From contig JBDVBY010000007.1 of assembly GCA_039942715.1 (NCBI GenBank), positions 372,001 through 436,000 on the forward strand: DNA of 64,000 nt. The letters are read 5' to 3'. The notes under the pieces were generated by a model. The model worked only from the letters and a program-made list of their open reading frames with translations, did not search any database and was not told the origin of the DNA. The translations under genes were made by a program, and so were the position numbers. How positions within the stretch are numbered: the first letter of the stretch is position 1; the number at the start of each line of letters is the position of its first letter. This DNA comes from JABDJX01 sp039942715 (GTDB lineage Bacteria; Pseudomonadota; Alphaproteobacteria; Rhodobacterales; Rhodobacteraceae). Shown here one piece after another: positions 40,070-49,039 of the stretch.

Positions 40070-40990
40070 ATGCAGGTGTGTGATATTAATGTGCGAGGTC
40101 GGCTGACGGCGGACTATGATTTGTCCAGGCTGACGTGGTTGCGCGTCGGCGGGCCCGCCGATTGGGTATTCATGCCAGCGGATGCGGATGATCTGGCGCA
40201 ATTTTACAAAGCCTTGCCCGACGATACTCCAGTGTTTCCGATGGGCGTTGGTTCAAACCTGATCGTGCGTGATGGGGGACTGCGCGCTGTGGTGATCCGG
40301 TTGCCGCGGCCTTTTGCCGAGATTTCAGTAGACGGTGATATCGTCACAGCAGGCGCGGCAGCGCTTGATGCGCAAGTCGCAAAAGTGGCCGCAGAGGCAG
40401 GGCTTGATCTGACATTTCTGCGTACAATCCCTGGTGCAATTGGCGGCGCGGTGCGCATGAATGCGGGATGCTATGGCTCTTACGTTGCTGATCATTTCGT
40501 TTCGGCAGAAGTGGTGCTGCGCGACGGAAGCCGCACCACGCTACACGCCAACGATCTGAACTTTGCCTATCGCCAAAGCACATTGCCCGATGGCGCTGTG
40601 ATCGTTTCGGCAAAGTTTCGCGCAGAAAAAGGCGAGCCGGATGTGCTGAACGCCCGCATGGACGACCAACTCGCCAAGCGCGACGCAACCCAGCCCACCA
40701 AAGACCTGACGGCGGGGTCGACCTTCCGCAACCCTGCGGGTTTTAGTTCGACCGGCAAGGAAGATGATGTGCACGATCTGAAAGCTTGGAAAGTGATTGA
40801 TGACGCTGGCTTTCGCGGGGCCACCCAAGGAGGGGCGCAAATGTCGCCGATGCATCCGAACTTTTTGGTGAATACTGGGACCGCAACAGCAGCTGATCTG
40901 GAAGGATTGGGCGAAGCGGTGCGGGAAGGGGTGTTCGCGGCATCGGGAATCAGATTAGAATGGGAAATCAGACGGGTCGGTACGCCGTAA
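40070..40990 (+). CDS. murB: UDP-N-acetylenolpyruvoylglucosamine reductase
   Basis: MurB reduces UDP-GlcNAc-enolpyruvate to UDP-MurNAc using FAD and NADPH. The 306-residue protein starts its FAD domain with TWLRVGGPADWVF, has FPMGVGSNLIVRDGG and FLRTIPGAIGGAVRMNAGCYG, and carries the catalytic serine in TAGSTFRNP and the glutamate near EWEIRRVG. It is the type II-like form without the Tyr loop insertion. It normally follows murC, which is missing here. Confidence 0.95.
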   Translation: MQVCDINVRGRLTADYDLSRLTWLRVGGPADWVFMPADADDLAQFYKALPDDTPVFPMGVGSNLIVRDGGLRAVVIRLPRPFAEISVDGDIVTAGAAALDAQVAKVAAEAGLDLTFLRTIPGAIGGAVRMNAGCYGSYVADHFVSAEVVLRDGSRTTLHANDLNFAYRQSTLPDGAVIVSAKFRAEKGEPDVLNARMDDQLAKRDATQPTKDLTAGSTFRNPAGFSSTGKEDDVHDLKAWKVIDDAGFRGATQGGAQMSPMHPNFLVNTGTATAADLEGLGEAVREGVFAASGIRLEWEIRRVGTP

Positions 40991-41050
40991 GAGCGTGCAG
41001 CCCCTGAGGCAGAAACGAAATACAGGGCTGAAATCAGCCCCAACAGGTAA

Positions 41051-41974
41051 ATGACGGGTATGTCGAGCAGGACACCCCCGAAAGTTGCGGTTCTATTGGG
41101 CGGACCCTCGGCTGAGCGCGAGGTTTCATTGTCCTCTGGGCGCGAATGCGCGAACGCACTGCGGGAGGCAGGCTTTGAAGTTCACGAGTTGGACGCGGGC
41201 GATGATGTCGCCACGCGGCTTGTGGCGCTTGCCCCTGATGTTGTGTTCAACGCGTTGCATGGTCGGTGGGGCGAAGATGGCTGCGTGCAGGGCATCTTGG
41301 AATGGCTTCATATCCCTTACACGCATTCCGGCGTTCTGGCTTCGGCTTTGGCGATGGACAAAACCCGCTCGAAGGCTGTTTTTGAAGCCATGGGTATTCC
41401 GGTTGTGACGAGCGGGATCTACGCCAAAGCGGACATCATGGAAGGCCACGTGATGGAGCCGCCTTACGTGGTCAAGCCGAACAACGAAGGTTCTTCTGTT
41501 GGGGTGTATATAGTGCCCGCCGGATCAAACGGCCCGCCGCAGATCGCTGATGACATGCCCGATCAGCTAATGGTCGAGGCTTATGTTCCGGGGCGCGAGT
41601 TGACGACAACAGTCATGGGCGACCGCGCGTTGTGCGTGACCGAGATCGTCTCGGACGGCTGGTATGACTATCACGCGAAGTACGCACCCGGCGGCTCGCA
41701 TCATGTTTTGCCTGCTGACGTGCCCGCAGAAATAACCGAAGCATGTTTGGCGCATTCCATTGCCGCGCATAACGCTTTGGGCTGTCGCGGGATATCGCGG
41801 ACAGACTTTCGCTGGGATGACGCGCGCGGGCTTGATGGCCTGATTGCGCTTGAAACCAACACGCAGCCGGGGATGACGCCGACGTCTTTGTCGCCGGAAC
41901 AAGCCGCACATGTCGGGATCAGTTTCCCGGAATTCTGCGACTGGATCGTGGGGGACGCCTCATGCGACAGATGA
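41051..41974 (+). CDS. ddl: D-alanine--D-alanine ligase
   Basis: Ddl makes the D-Ala-D-Ala dipeptide for peptidoglycan. The 307-residue ATP-grasp protein has VAVLLGGPSAEREVSLSSG, NALHGRWGEDGCVQG, YVVKPNNEGSSVGV and the metal-binding end LIALETNTQPGMTPTSL. The start is ATG 41051; an in-frame ATG three codons later is also possible. ftsQ overlaps its 3' end by 13 bases. Confidence 0.95.
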   Translation: MTGMSSRTPPKVAVLLGGPSAEREVSLSSGRECANALREAGFEVHELDAGDDVATRLVALAPDVVFNALHGRWGEDGCVQGILEWLHIPYTHSGVLASALAMDKTRSKAVFEAMGIPVVTSGIYAKADIMEGHVMEPPYVVKPNNEGSSVGVYIVPAGSNGPPQIADDMPDQLMVEAYVPGRELTTTVMGDRALCVTEIVSDGWYDYHAKYAPGGSHHVLPADVPAEITEACLAHSIAAHNALGCRGISRTDFRWDDARGLDGLIALETNTQPGMTPTSLSPEQAAHVGISFPEFCDWIVGDASCDR

Positions 41975-42816
41975 AAGACCCGGCACCATCACGCCTTGCG
42001 TATCGGCTAAACCGGATGATGCTGCGGCGTGGGATGAAAGGCTTCTTGCGTTTTGGTGTGCCGCTTTTGTTTGTTTTGGCGGGTGTTGCTTTTTGGGCGT
42101 CCGATGAGGCGCGGCGCGGAGATGCTTGGGATCGGGTGTCTGAGGTCAAGCGCGGCATTGAAGAGCGCCCGGAATTCATGGTGCACATGATGGCCGTTGA
42201 AAAGGCGACATCAACCGTTGCGTCGGACATCCGCGCGCTATTGCCGTTGGATTTTCCGGTGTCTTCCTTTGATCTGGACTTGGACGAATTGCGCGCGACT
42301 GTAGAAACGTTGGACGCGGTCGCGGATGCGTCTGTGCGCATCCGTTCTGGTGGCGTGCTTGCGATTGAAGTTGCTGAACGGGAGCCAGCTTTGGTCTGGC
42401 GCTCGGACGAAGGTTTGGTCTTGTTGGATGCTACGGGCCATCGCGTTGCGGGTGTTTCGGCGCGCATCGACCGTCCTGACCTTCCGCTCATTGTGGGGCA
42501 GGGGGCAAGCGATGCGGTGCCCGAAGCCCTGCAGATTTTGAAAGCAAGCGATCCGATTTATGAGCGGGTGCGCGGGTTGTTGCGCGTAGGTGCGCGGCGC
42601 TGGGATGTGATCCTTGATCGTGACCAGCGCATAATGTTGCCCGAAGCCAATCCGGTGATCGCGCTTGAACGCGCGATTGCATTGGATGCGGCCCAAGACT
42701 TGTTGGAGCGTGATATTGCCGCTGTTGATTTCCGCAATCCACGCCGCGCTGTGATCCGCCTGACGCCGGCAGCGAGTGAATTTCTTTATGACACCGAGTT
42801 GAAAGTAGACGAATGA
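41962..42816 (+). CDS. ftsQ: Cell division protein FtsQ
   Basis: FtsQ is a bitopic membrane protein that joins early and late divisome proteins. The 284-residue protein has a cytoplasmic N-terminus rich in Arg, one membrane helix (FGVPLLFVLAGVAFWAS, about residues 32-48), then a POTRA domain (ALLPLDFPVSSFDLDLDELR) and the beta domain containing VAEREPALVWRSDEG and VDFRNPRRAVIRL. Position between ddl and ftsA is canonical. It overlaps ftsA by 4 bases. Confidence 0.93.
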   Translation: MRQMKDPAPSRLAYRLNRMMLRRGMKGFLRFGVPLLFVLAGVAFWASDEARRGDAWDRVSEVKRGIEERPEFMVHMMAVEKATSTVASDIRALLPLDFPVSSFDLDLDELRATVETLDAVADASVRIRSGGVLAIEVAEREPALVWRSDEGLVLLDATGHRVAGVSARIDRPDLPLIVGQGASDAVPEALQILKASDPIYERVRGLLRVGARRWDVILDRDQRIMLPEANPVIALERAIALDAAQDLLERDIAAVDFRNPRRAVIRLTPAASEFLYDTELKVDE

Positions 42817-44147
42817 CCGATCTTTACGAGACCCAACGTGCGATGCGGGCCATGCGGCGCGCGGCGATCCAACGCGGTGTGATTGCGATTTTGGATGTGG
42901 GCACTTCGAAGATCGCCTGTCTGATCCTGCGCTTTGATGAGCGTGCGCGTGCGGCCGAAGGTGAGGGCATTGGCTCTATGGCCGGGCAAACCCAATTTAG
43001 GGTGATTGGCGCGGCAACCACACGCTCGCGTGGTGTGGCTTTGGGCGAAACCGTTGCAATGCAGGAAACCGAGCGCGCCATTCGCACTGCCGTACAAGCT
43101 GCACAAAAGATGGCGAATGCGCGAGTGGATCATGTGATCGCTTGCTTGTCCGGTGGGCAACCGCGTTCCTATGGTCTTGCGGGCATTGTGAATGTCGAAG
43201 GCGATGTGGTCACAGAAACCGATGTGGCGCGCGTTTTGGCCGCCGCAGATGTGCCGGACTACGGGCATGATCGCGAAGTGCTGCACGCCCAGCCGGTGAA
43301 CTTTGCACTAGATCAACGCTCGGGCCTCAGCGATCCGCGCAATCAGATTGGCCAGCGTTTGGCGTGTGATATGCACATGCTCACCGTTGATACGGCTGTT
43401 GTGCAGAACCTGATATACTGTCTGAAACGTTGCGACCTTGAATTGGCCGGGCTTGCGTCAAGCTCTTACGCCTCGGGCATTGCGGCGCTGGTTGAGGATG
43501 AACAAGAACTGGGCGCAGCCTGTATTGATATGGGCGGTGGCACCACGGGCATGTCGATCTTTATCAAAAAGCACATGATCTACTCGGATGCCGTGCGTCT
43601 TGGTGGAGATCACGTGACGCAGGATATTTCAAAGGGCTTGCAAGTTTCGCTGGCCGTTGCCGAGCGCATCAAAACTTTCCACGGCGGTGTTGTCGCCACA
43701 GGCATGGATGATCGTGAGATGATCGAAGTGGGCGGCGAAACTGGCGATTGGGAACATGACAGGCGGACTGTCAGCCGTGCCGAGTTGATTGGGATTATCC
43801 GTCCGCGCGTTGAAGAGATATTGGAAGAAGTCCGCGAACGCCTCGATGCGGCAGGCTTTGAGCATTTGCCAAGCCAGCAGATTGTTTTGACCGGTGGGGC
43901 CAGTCAGATGCCGGGGCTTGATACGATGGCGCCGAAGATACTTGGCCAGAACGTACGTGTAGGGCGCCCGCTTCGCGTGCACGGCCTGCCGCAGGCCGCG
44001 ACCGGGTCAGCATTTGCAAGTGCTGTGGGGCTGAGTTTGTTTGCGGCGCACCCCCAAGACGAATGGTGGGATTTTGAAATGCCCGCCGATTTGGCCGCGC
44101 CACGTTCACTGAAACGCGCGGTCAAATGGTTCCGGGAGAACTTTTGA
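42813..44147 (+). CDS. ftsA: Cell division protein FtsA
   Basis: FtsA is an actin-like ATPase that anchors FtsZ to the membrane. The 444-residue protein has the actin-type phosphate loops IAILDVGTSKIACLIL and GAACIDMGGGTTGMSIF, the adenosine-binding IVLTGGASQMPGL, and a C-terminal amphipathic end SLKRAVKWFRENF, which is the membrane-targeting helix. It overlaps ftsQ and its stop overlaps the following ATG (TGATG). Confidence 0.96.
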   Translation: MTDLYETQRAMRAMRRAAIQRGVIAILDVGTSKIACLILRFDERARAAEGEGIGSMAGQTQFRVIGAATTRSRGVALGETVAMQETERAIRTAVQAAQKMANARVDHVIACLSGGQPRSYGLAGIVNVEGDVVTETDVARVLAAADVPDYGHDREVLHAQPVNFALDQRSGLSDPRNQIGQRLACDMHMLTVDTAVVQNLIYCLKRCDLELAGLASSSYASGIAALVEDEQELGAACIDMGGGTTGMSIFIKKHMIYSDAVRLGGDHVTQDISKGLQVSLAVAERIKTFHGGVVATGMDDREMIEVGGETGDWEHDRRTVSRAELIGIIRPRVEEILEEVRERLDAAGFEHLPSQQIVLTGGASQMPGLDTMAPKILGQNVRVGRPLRVHGLPQAATGSAFASAVGLSLFAAHPQDEWWDFEMPADLAAPRSLKRAVKWFRENF

Positions 44148-44545
44148 TGCGCTTTGCATTGCCTCTTTTGATTGCTTTGGCAACGCCCGCGGCTGCCATA
44201 GAGCGCGTGCCGGCCGATGATTTTCTAAGATACGCCGAAGGCAAGACGCTGACTTTTTCTGTTATGGGAACGGGCACGCTTGTGGGCATAGAAGAGTTTA
44301 TCAGCCGCAAGCTATCGGTTTGGCGCAACAGCGACGGGCGGTGTGTCTATGGTGTGATCACCGTTGAGAACGAGCAGGTCTGTTTTTACTACGAAGAGCT
44401 GAACCGCACGAAAGACTGTTGGTGGATGTTCCGCGATGGAGATCGGCTTTTGGCGCGGCTTGCGGATTTTTCGGTCTCGCACACTCAAGAAGTGACCAAT
44501 GTGTCCGACAAAGGTGTGTCTTGTCCGACGGTGCCGTCGGTATGA
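44147..44545 (+). CDS. Small exported protein between ftsA and ftsZ
   Basis: The 132-residue protein begins MRFALPLLIALATPAAAIER, a signal peptide with cleavage after AAA, so the mature form is periplasmic. The body contains three cysteines in a pattern (GRCVYGVITVENEQVCFYYEE, KDCWWMFRDGD, SCPTVPSV) that suggests disulfides. I do not know the family, though similar frames follow ftsA in related genomes as I recall. The ATG overlaps the ftsA stop by one base, pointing to coupled translation. Confidence 0.75.
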   Translation: MRFALPLLIALATPAAAIERVPADDFLRYAEGKTLTFSVMGTGTLVGIEEFISRKLSVWRNSDGRCVYGVITVENEQVCFYYEELNRTKDCWWMFRDGDRLLARLADFSVSHTQEVTNVSDKGVSCPTVPSV

Positions 44546-44616
44546 CTTTCGGTGCATCGGCGGTTTCTCTCCAAAGGTGTCGAATTCGCGTGAAGCACAA
44601 ACGCGAATCTGTTAAG

Positions 44617-44625
44617 TTATCCACA
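44617..44625 (+). promoter_or_regulatory. DnaA box (TTATCCACA)
   Basis: The nonamer TTATCCACA equals the high-affinity DnaA site of E. coli oriC. It lies 329 bases before the ftsZ start. One exact hit in 64 kb on either strand could occur by chance, so function rests on its place and on the second, weaker site at 44770. Confidence 0.4.
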
Positions 44626-44769
44626 GGGTTCGCAGAAACCCATGTGAGCGGCAGAGCAGTGTCCTCGGAAAGCGAAACACAACCTGAAAGTGTGCATTTG
44701 GCACTCGTTTTCAGGCCGTCTACCTGAGGAATTAGGCGTAACTGCCCGGTACAACACAGGATAATGCGG

Positions 44770-44778
44770 TTATCCCCA
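44770..44778 (+). promoter_or_regulatory. Weak DnaA-like box (TTATCCCCA)
   Basis: TTATCCCCA differs from the consensus DnaA box at one position and has the same orientation as the perfect box 153 bases upstream. It lies 176 bases before ftsZ. Confidence 0.25.
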
Positions 44779-44953
44779 GATGATGGGGGCAGGCGACAAA
44801 AATTTGCCATATTTCGTGGTTTAGGCCTCGAATCGGGGTGACCTAGCGTCCGGCATTCGCTAATGTCCTGTTCATTCAGCAGTTGGCCCTTGAGGCCACG
44901 GAAAAGGCGCCCGATAGCCCGGTGGCGCAAAAACATAAGCAGGCGGAAGACCC

Positions 44954-46519
44954 ATGACGTTGAATTTGATGAACCCGACCCACGAAGAGCTAAAGCCGCG
45001 TATTACGGTTTTCGGGGTAGGCGGTGCCGGCGGTAACGCTGTGAACAATATGATTGAAAAGCAGCTGGAAGGCGTTGAGTTCGTTGTGGCGAACACCGAT
45101 GCCCAAGCGCTGCAACAGGCGCAGGCCTCGACGAAAATCCAGATGGGTGTTCGGGTGACCGAAGGGCTCGGCGCTGGCGCGCGCCCCTCGGTTGGGGCTG
45201 CTGCTGCCGAAGAAACGATTGAAGAGATTGTGGATCACCTTGCGGGTGCGCACATGTGTTTCATCACCGCTGGCATGGGCGGCGGAACTGGAACCGGGGC
45301 GGCGCCAATCATTGCGCAAGCCGCGCGTGAGTTGGGTGTTCTGACTGTGGGCGTTGTGACCAAGCCTTTCCAGTTTGAGGGTGCCAAGCGCATGACACAA
45401 GCTGAGGATGGTGTTGAGGCGCTGCAAAAGATGGTCGATACGCTGATCATCATTCCAAACCAGAACCTGTTCCGTCTGGCCAATGAGAAGACAACGTTTA
45501 CCGAAGCGTTTTCGATGGCAGATGACGTGCTTTACCAAGGCGTGAAAGGCGTAACCGATCTGATGGTGCGCCCCGGCCTGATCAATCTCGACTTTGCAGA
45601 CGTTCGCGCTGTGATGGACGAAATGGGCAAAGCAATGATGGGCACAGGCGAAGCCGACGGCGAAGATCGCGCGGTACAGGCAGCCGAGAAGGCCATTGCC
45701 AACCCATTGCTTGACGAGATCAGCCTGAAGGGTGCCAAGGGCGTGTTGATCAACATCACTGGTGGCCACGATCTTACCCTGTTCGAGCTCGACGAAGCGG
45801 CCAACCGCATTCGCGAAGAGGTCGACACAGACGCTAATATTATCGTTGGTTCGACCATGGACGAAGACATGTCCGGCAAAATGCGCGTCAGCGTTGTTGC
45901 CACGGGCATTGATGCGGTTGCCAAGCAGGCGCACATTCCTGAGCGGCGCACAATCGCAGAGCCCCTTGCGCAAGACGCGCCTGCTTACGCTCCTGTCGCT
46001 GCGCCTGCACAAGAGCAGGTGTATGCAGAGCAGGTTCCAACACACGAAGAGCCAAGCTTGTTTGAAGGTCTTGAGCCTGCAGCAGCACAGGCAGCTTTGC
46101 CAGATGATGGTTTGCCACCGCCAGCTTATCAGCCTCAGCCAGATGCGCCTGCAGCAGAAGAACCAGGCTTTGCCAGTGCACGTCCGGCAGGCACGCCAAC
46201 AGCAGAGGCCCTTGCGCGTTTGGAGCGTGTGACTGGTCGCGCACCGGGATCAATGACCAACCGCGTTCCGGGCGAAGCACGTTACACGGGCCCCGCTGCG
46301 CGCCCCGTAGAGTCGCCAGCGCCTCAGGCAGAGCAGGATGGGCGCCCGCGCTTTGGGATCAACACATTGATCAATCGCATGTCCGGATCTGCAGGCGAGC
46401 CGCATGGCCAGCCAGCACGTCAACAGCCGACGATGTCACAGCCGCGCGCGCAAGCAGAACCAGCAGAAGATCATGAACGCATTGAAATCCCTGCCTTTTT
46501 GAGACGTCAGGCGAACTAA
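44954..46519 (+). CDS. ftsZ: Cell division protein FtsZ
   Basis: FtsZ is the tubulin-like GTPase that forms the division ring. The 521-residue protein has VFGVGGAGGNAVNNMI, the tubulin signature GGGTGTG at 109-115, the NTDAQAL segment and the synergy-loop NLDFADVRAVM. A long linker of about 170 residues, rich in Ala, Pro and Gln, follows the globular part and ends in the conserved tail IEIPAFLRRQ that binds FtsA and others. The long linker is normal in alphaproteobacteria. A terminator follows 22 bases after the stop. Confidence 0.97.
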   Translation: MTLNLMNPTHEELKPRITVFGVGGAGGNAVNNMIEKQLEGVEFVVANTDAQALQQAQASTKIQMGVRVTEGLGAGARPSVGAAAAEETIEEIVDHLAGAHMCFITAGMGGGTGTGAAPIIAQAARELGVLTVGVVTKPFQFEGAKRMTQAEDGVEALQKMVDTLIIIPNQNLFRLANEKTTFTEAFSMADDVLYQGVKGVTDLMVRPGLINLDFADVRAVMDEMGKAMMGTGEADGEDRAVQAAEKAIANPLLDEISLKGAKGVLINITGGHDLTLFELDEAANRIREEVDTDANIIVGSTMDEDMSGKMRVSVVATGIDAVAKQAHIPERRTIAEPLAQDAPAYAPVAAPAQEQVYAEQVPTHEEPSLFEGLEPAAAQAALPDDGLPPPAYQPQPDAPAAEEPGFASARPAGTPTAEALARLERVTGRAPGSMTNRVPGEARYTGPAARPVESPAPQAEQDGRPRFGINTLINRMSGSAGEPHGQPARQQPTMSQPRAQAEPAEDHERIEIPAFLRRQAN

Positions 46520-46541
46520 AAGGCACTGAGAAATATGTACG

Positions 46542-46569
46542 AAAAGGCCCGCGTTTTGCGGGCCTTTTT
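46542..46569 (+). terminator. Rho-independent terminator of ftsZ
   Basis: AAAAGGCCCGC and GCGGGCCTTTTT pair around a GTTTT loop, ending in a T-run. The A-tract on the left makes it usable in both directions. It closes the murB-ftsZ series before the TadG-like gene. Confidence 0.92.
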
Positions 46570-46784
46570 CGATTCAACTATTTGATTAAACACTTACGGA
46601 TCAGCAGAACACTTTGTTTCCGCTTCGGCAACGCTTTGAAATATGGCGATTATTTTTTTGCCCTGCACCTAATCAACACAAGCACTAAACACTTAAGTCA
46701 CAGTTTGGCCACGCTTAATGACGACAACAAATACAAGTCCCGCATTGGGTCATTTTATTTTGTTTGCTTCAAAGGGGAAGCGTC

Positions 46785-48485
46785 ATGCTGATGGAAAACA
46801 CACTGAGGACAACGTGGTCAGAGGCCAAGTTGCGTGCGAAGGATTACAAGGATGATGAAAGTGGTTCTTTGATCATTTTCTCGATGTTCATCTTTTTCAC
46901 AATGATTATCTTCAGTGGCATCGCCGTTGATATGATGTTGTACGAAAACGAGCGTACCAATATCCAAAACTCGACTGACCGAGCGGTTCTGGCTGCGGCC
47001 AACCTGAACCAGACAGTCGATCCCAAGCTTGTTGTCATCGACTATCTTGCGAAAGTCGGCGTGGCCGTTGACCCAGACGATATTGATGTTGAGGAAGTTG
47101 GCACAGCGCCGGTTATCACCGGTCGTCAGGTGGCGGTGAACGTCTCTTCTAACTATGACACTATCCTTATGGGCATGGTCGGTGTTGACTCGCTGCCATA
47201 TTCGGCGGTTTCAGAAGCCGAAGAAGCGATCAACGACATCGAAGTATCCCTGGTTCTGGACGTGTCTGGCTCGATGGGCTGGAACGACAAGATGCCACGC
47301 CTCAAAACAGCTGCAAAAGACTTTGTTACAGGTGTTTTGGCCGGTGCCACCGACAACCGCGTTTCACTATCGCTTGTTCCATATTCAACGCAGGTCGCGG
47401 TCGGTGACGATCTGTTGAACCTTATGAATATGGACCAGGAGCACAATTGGTCAAACTGCGCGAACTTTGAAAACGATGACATGTTCGAGACTGTTGCGAT
47501 GAACCATGACACTGCTCTGAAACAGACCGCAGCCTTCGATCCATGGCGCAGCTGGCGTTATGGAAACGCAGCAAACCCGTTGCTCAATGAAGTTTGCCGG
47601 ACAGAAGCCTACATGGACATTCTGCCTTGGAGCAACAACATCACAACCGTCAACGATCAAATCGATGATTTTGAAGCTGGTGGCAACACCTCTATCGATG
47701 TGGCGTTCAAATGGGGCACAGCCTTGCTTGATCCAAGCATGAGCGCCCAGTTGGTTGCTTTGGAAGGTGCTGGCGCGGAAATCGATGAGGAATTTGTCGT
47801 ACGTCCACACGCACATGACTATCAGGACGGTTTGAAATTTATCGTTGTGATGACGGATGGTATCAACACCAACCAGTATTACATGAAAGACAGCTTCAAA
47901 ACCGGTTCTGCGCACCGTCCCGGCCTTCCAGCAGCGCGTTATTACCTGCGTCTGTCTGACCAATCAGTGTGGATGCAAGCACCAGAGATTGGTGACCGCG
48001 ATGGAGACGGTGTTTTCCTTGAGCCCTGGTACAACTTGAGCGAACGCGAATGGGACACGTTTTATGTTGATGATGAACAAACAGAACCCGGTGACAATGC
48101 TTTTGCTGGAGTGAACCCTGACCCAACTTATGTGCAGGTACTTGATTGGCTTGATTTCTGGCCACGTGTCACTGTTGCTCGCTATGCTTACGCTGAGTAT
48201 CACCAGACATGGGATGCGGATGACTATTGGGACAATCGCAACGAGCCGTATTCTTACGTGAATGCATCAGACAAAGACGACCGTCTTGCAGATGTCTGCA
48301 CCGCGGCCAAAGACGAAGGCATTATCGTCTTCACCATTGGCTTTGAGGTCACCGATCACTCGGCTGGTGTCATGCGGAGTTGCGCGTCAACACCCAACCA
48401 CTTCTACCGTGTTGAGGGCCTTGATATCGAATATGCATTCGCATCGATCAAGAACCAGATCAACCAGCTGAAGCTGACACAGTGA
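46785..48485 (+). CDS. TadG-like pilus-assembly protein with von Willebrand A domain
   Basis: The 566-residue protein has a short basic cytoplasmic start, one membrane helix (residues 29-49, LIIFSMFIFFTMIIFSGIAVD) of the pseudopilin-like type, then a large outer part. The vWA metal site is intact: DVSGS at 159-163, Thr302 in GGNTSID and Asp358 in VMTDG. Between strands lies an insert with GDRDGDGVF (404-410), an EF-hand-like calcium loop. TadG-type proteins take part in tight-adherence pilus systems or other surface structures. The start ATG 46785 has AAAGGGGAAG before it. Two TadE-like genes follow. Confidence 0.85.
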   Translation: MLMENTLRTTWSEAKLRAKDYKDDESGSLIIFSMFIFFTMIIFSGIAVDMMLYENERTNIQNSTDRAVLAAANLNQTVDPKLVVIDYLAKVGVAVDPDDIDVEEVGTAPVITGRQVAVNVSSNYDTILMGMVGVDSLPYSAVSEAEEAINDIEVSLVLDVSGSMGWNDKMPRLKTAAKDFVTGVLAGATDNRVSLSLVPYSTQVAVGDDLLNLMNMDQEHNWSNCANFENDDMFETVAMNHDTALKQTAAFDPWRSWRYGNAANPLLNEVCRTEAYMDILPWSNNITTVNDQIDDFEAGGNTSIDVAFKWGTALLDPSMSAQLVALEGAGAEIDEEFVVRPHAHDYQDGLKFIVVMTDGINTNQYYMKDSFKTGSAHRPGLPAARYYLRLSDQSVWMQAPEIGDRDGDGVFLEPWYNLSEREWDTFYVDDEQTEPGDNAFAGVNPDPTYVQVLDWLDFWPRVTVARYAYAEYHQTWDADDYWDNRNEPYSYVNASDKDDRLADVCTAAKDEGIIVFTIGFEVTDHSAGVMRSCASTPNHFYRVEGLDIEYAFASIKNQINQLKLTQ

Positions 48486-48493
48486 GGCATAGC

Positions 48494-49027
48494 ATGTTGA
48501 ATTTTGGTAAGAAAATCAAAAAACTGGGGCGGGGCGAAAGCGGCGCCGCCTCGGTAGAATTCGTCCTCGTCTTTCCCTTCTTTGTCCTCGTCTTTTTGTG
48601 GTCATTTGAAGTGGCAATGATGAATACGCGGGCGGTGATGTTGGAGCGTGCAATGGACCTTACGGTGCGAGACATCCGCCTGAGTTCGGGAGCCACATTG
48701 GATTACAACACAATCCAAGGACAGGTTTGCGGTCGCACGGCCATGATCCCGGATTGCGAGAGCAACCTGCGCATCGAATTGACAAGCCTCGATATGAACG
48801 ACTTCACGGGCATCACGGACAACGCCGATTGCATCAGACGCGATCTACCGGTTCAGCCAGTGGTCAAGTTTGAAAATGGCGCGGACAACGAACTTATGCT
48901 GATCCGCGTTTGTGCGGTGGTTGATCCGTTCTTCCCCAACTTTGGCGTCGGGCGCACTATGCCTCTGGACTCTAGTGGTGGGTTTCAGATCGTTGCATCT
49001 TCGGCCTTCGTGAACGAACCGACATAA
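48494..49027 (+). CDS. TadE-like pseudopilin-family protein, first
   Basis: The 177-residue protein begins MLNFGKKIKKLGRGESGAAS, then VEFVLVFPFFVLVFLWSFEV: a basic leader, the Gly/Glu-Ser processing-like region and a hydrophobic helix, as in TadE (E five residues into the hydrophobic part). The C-terminal part has four cysteines (QVCGRTAM, PDCESN, DCIRRD, IRVCAVVD) that may form disulfides. I start at ATG 48494 with GTGAGG as Shine-Dalgarno; GTG 48482 overlaps the TadG-like stop and is possible. It forms an operon with its neighbours. Confidence 0.83.
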   Translation: MLNFGKKIKKLGRGESGAASVEFVLVFPFFVLVFLWSFEVAMMNTRAVMLERAMDLTVRDIRLSSGATLDYNTIQGQVCGRTAMIPDCESNLRIELTSLDMNDFTGITDNADCIRRDLPVQPVVKFENGADNELMLIRVCAVVDPFFPNFGVGRTMPLDSSGGFQIVASSAFVNEPT

Positions 49028-49039
49028 GGAATGAATGTT

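Larger units (their letters stand above)
44546..44953 (+). other. Non-coding leader region of ftsZ (408 bases)
   Basis: No gene is evident. The region holds two DnaA-type boxes, a Shine-Dalgarno GGCGGAAGA just before the ftsZ ATG, and presumably the ftsZ promoter, though I see no convincing -35/-10 pair. Such a long gap before ftsZ allows separate control of ftsZ from ftsQA, as is known in Caulobacter. Confidence 0.6.

Noticed and set aside
44990..46045. A 351-residue minus-strand frame
   Set aside because: It is a shadow of ftsZ, with Cys/His-rich non-natural composition and no start signal.
46582..46791. Small plus-strand frame between ftsZ and the TadG-like gene
   Set aside because: No ribosome site, no recognisable domain, and it runs into the supported start of the next gene in another frame.
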